Under the pieces are notes generated by a model that was not told the DNA's origin, ran no database searches, and saw only the letters and a program-made list of their open reading frames with translations. This document shows, in pieces, positions 4,485 through 5,616 of a stretch of 5,616 bases of DNA (the first letter of the stretch is position 1; every line of letters starts with the position of its first letter). This DNA is from Myxococcales bacterium (GTDB lineage Bacteria > Myxococcota_A > Polyangia > Polyangiales > Polyangiaceae). The position numbers were made by a program, and so were the translations under genes. The stretch lies in assembly GCA_025362165.1 (NCBI GenBank), contig JANYHY010000015.1, forward strand, positions 1 through 5,616, given 5' to 3'.

Positions 4485-5021
4485 ATGAGGTCAGATTCAG
4501 TCGCAGTCGCCATCGCGATCGTTTTGTTGGGCGCAGCGGCGCTCGCGTGCAAGGACAAGAAGGAGGCGGCACCGAGCGATCCTGCGAGCGCGACGGCCAT
4601 CGTGTCCGCGGCCGTCCCCACCGCGACTGAAGAGGCAGACACAGCGCCCGCTCCCACGCAGACCGCAGCGCCGACCGCCACTGTGAAGAACCCATGCAAG
4701 GACGACGAAGTGATGGCAGGCCCGAAATGCCGCCGCGCTTGCAAGGCAGACATGGACTGCGATGGCACCAACTTCGATTGTTTGCCAGTCAAAGGCAAAG
4801 GCTACAAAGCGTGTCAGCCCGGTCCCGACTCCGACGAGTCCATCGGCGAGATGGATACGCCTCCCGGCGGATGTCCCTCCGGTTGGTCCAAAGCAGAAGA
4901 CCAATGCCATCGCGCGTGCACCGCTGACGGCGATTGCCAACCGCCTACTTCGTATTGCAAGAAGTGGCAGGGCAAGCGCCTCTGCGCGCGAACGGGCAGC
5001 CTCGTAGTTCCGCAGGACTGA
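4485..5021 (+). CDS. Putative Cys-rich lipoprotein with two six-cysteine modules (178 aa)
   Basis: The protein begins with a hydrophobic signal segment (about 6-21, VAVAIAIVLLGAAALA) and a probable lipidation Cys22. The lipobox A-L-A-C is less standard but still allowed in the broad lipoprotein pattern. A Lys-rich start to the mature chain (KDKK) is followed by a Thr/Ala/Pro linker (27-68) suited to spanning or tethering. Two cysteine modules follow, at 71-110 and 130-167. Each has the spacing C-x10-C-x3-C-x5-C-x6-C-x8/10-C and shares the core C-x-R-A-C-x-A-D-x-D-C. Twelve Cys could make six disulfides, implying a folded extracytoplasmic domain. The core recalls Dickkopf-N-type C-x-x-D-x-D-C knots seen in secreted proteins, but the identity is not established. 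No enzyme motif is seen. Start is ATG 4485; an in-frame GTG at 4476 overlaps the -10-like hexamer. The stop overlaps the next start (TGATG). Confidence 0.85.
   Translation: MRSDSVAVAIAIVLLGAAALACKDKKEAAPSDPASATAIVSAAVPTATEEADTAPAPTQTAAPTATVKNPCKDDEVMAGPKCRRACKADMDCDGTNFDCLPVKGKGYKACQPGPDSDESIGEMDTPPGGCPSGWSKAEDQCHRACTADGDCQPPTSYCKKWQGKRLCARTGSLVVPQD
4695..4814 (+). repeat. Cysteine module, copy 1 (coding repeat)
   Basis: Encodes residues 71-110 with Cys at 71, 82, 86, 92, 99 and 110. Copy 2 has the same spacing for the first five cysteines and the same R-A-C-x-A-D-x-D-C core. The similarity is at protein level; the bases between cysteines have diverged, which suggests an old duplication. Confidence 0.75.
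4872..4985 (+). repeat. Cysteine module, copy 2 (coding repeat)
   Basis: Encodes residues 130-167 with Cys at 130, 141, 145, 151, 158 and 167. The only spacing difference from copy 1 is in the last interval (8 residues instead of 10). It is separated from copy 1 by an acidic, Gly/Pro-rich linker of 19 residues (111-129). Confidence 0.75.
5014..5017 (+). promoter_or_regulatory. Ribosome-binding site AGGA for the envelope protein at 5021
   Basis: AGGA ends 3 nt before the ATG at 5021, inside the end of the Cys-rich lipoprotein gene. Short spacing plus the TGATG stop/start overlap points to coupled translation. Confidence 0.4.
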
Positions 5022-5616
5022 TGCGCCCGCAGAACGCAGCTGTGATGCTCGGCGTTTGCGCTTGGCTCGCGACGTCGACAACGCAGGCAGATCCAGCGCG
5101 CTTCGAGCTCGTCGCGCGGGGCGCCACGGCCGGAGTCGCGGTCGGCATGAGTCGCGCGGGCTACACGCTGATGGGAGATCTCGGCGGCGAGAGCAACGGC
5201 ATCCGTTCGTTCGACGAGCGGCGGTGGCTCTTGCAGTGGGACGTGCTGCTCGCAGCGCGCGGCGGTGAGCTCGCGAACGAAGACCCCTACCTCTCGATGT
5301 TCGGAGCGCGCGCGCTCGCGTGGATCGAGCCAGTGCGACGGCTCCTCGCCCGCGCGTGGAGCCCCGCCGTCTCCGCGCGACTCGGCGCAGACGCGCAGAT
5401 CCTCTGGCACCCCGGGGTCTCGCTCGGCGACCTGCGCGATCTCAACGACATGAGCGGAGTAGGTGGAGTCAACGCGCGAGGCCTGGTTCGCGCCGGCGGC
5501 GGAGCGTCTTATCTCGACGCGACGCACTCGCTGCTCTTCCAAGCGTTCGTGCAGGAGAGACTCCAATCTCACACGATCAACCAAGACGGTTTGGCGTTCA
5601 CGCAAATCGGTTTCTC
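5021..5616 (+). CDS. Secreted envelope protein, function unknown (3' end outside window)
   Basis: The frame is open from ATG 5021 to the right edge, giving 198 residues and no stop. The N-terminus looks like a type I signal peptide: Arg2, a hydrophobic core (Ala6-Leu16), then a likely cleavage after TQA (residue 23). The mature part is rich in Gly, Ala, Leu and Arg. Short segments alternate with turns (VARGATAGVAVGMSRAGYTLMGDLGG; RWLLQWDVLLAARGG; LFQAFVQERLQS), and aromatic residues (Trp69, Trp73, Trp101, Trp113, Trp129) occur at intervals. This is compatible with an outer-membrane beta-barrel or another periplasmic/outer-membrane protein, but no family motif is recognised. A later in-frame ATG at 5045 would remove the positively charged part of the signal, so 5021 is preferred. 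Its stop/start overlap with the Cys-rich lipoprotein gene suggests both are made together and may act at the same envelope site. The family cannot be judged without the missing C-terminus. Confidence 0.75.
   Translation, partial: MRPQNAAVMLGVCAWLATSTTQADPARFELVARGATAGVAVGMSRAGYTLMGDLGGESNGIRSFDERRWLLQWDVLLAARGGELANEDPYLSMFGARALAWIEPVRRLLARAWSPAVSARLGADAQILWHPGVSLGDLRDLNDMSGVGGVNARGLVRAGGGASYLDATHSLLFQAFVQERLQSHTINQDGLAFTQIGF

Noticed and set aside
4814..5605. Minus-strand open frame (263 codons) opposite the Cys-rich lipoprotein and the 5021 gene
   Set aside because: The plus-strand genes have signal peptides, ordered cysteine spacing and coupled starts. The minus frame is Arg/Glu/His-rich without any recognisable pattern.

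Overview
The window is GC-rich bacterial DNA with closely packed genes, several short lipoproteins with Ala/Ser/Pro-rich linkers, and a soluble eukaryotic-type Ser/Thr kinase. This combination suggests a myxobacterium-like deltaproteobacterium (Myxococcota, perhaps the Polyangia). The assignment is an inference from gene content and style; no taxonomic marker gene is present.

Layout. Bases 1-73 hold no assignable gene, only a possible coding remnant at the left edge. A 57-residue lipoprotein (74-247, +) converges on a divergent Ser/Thr kinase homologue (328-1458, -). A divergent intergenic region of about 180 bp with two inverted repeats and promoter-like hexamers separates the kinase from a rightward three-gene operon: a thioredoxin-like [2Fe-2S] ferredoxin (1636-1947), an unrecognised 80-residue protein (1944-2186) and an Smr-domain protein (2183-2851). 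The last two genes each start inside the stop codon of the gene before (ATGA and GTGA overlaps). Next comes ilvE, branched-chain aminotransferase (2911-3831), followed after 5 bp by a 206-residue lipoprotein (3837-4457). A Cys-rich lipoprotein with a duplicated six-cysteine module (4485-5021) then overlaps (TGATG) the start of a secreted, envelope-type protein that runs off the right edge (5021-5616).

How the genes work together. The ferredoxin-unknown-Smr trio is tightly coupled and presumably made as a unit, but its joint role is unknown. ilvE is a housekeeping enzyme (last step of Val/Leu/Ile synthesis) and probably co-transcribed by proximity with the following lipoprotein. The right third encodes cell-envelope proteins of unknown function. 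Genes that begin transcription units (74, 2911, 4485 and perhaps the kinase) have a TANNNY hexamer 6-7 nt before the start codon and no Shine-Dalgarno sequence, while operon-internal genes mostly have AGGA/AGGAG sites. This suggests leaderless initiation is in use here.

No mobile element, CRISPR array, tRNA or rRNA was seen. Nothing in the window is clearly a new defence or biosynthetic system. The most interesting items are the kinase with altered catalytic residues, the ferredoxin/unknown/Smr operon, the duplicated cysteine module and the leaderless-start pattern.
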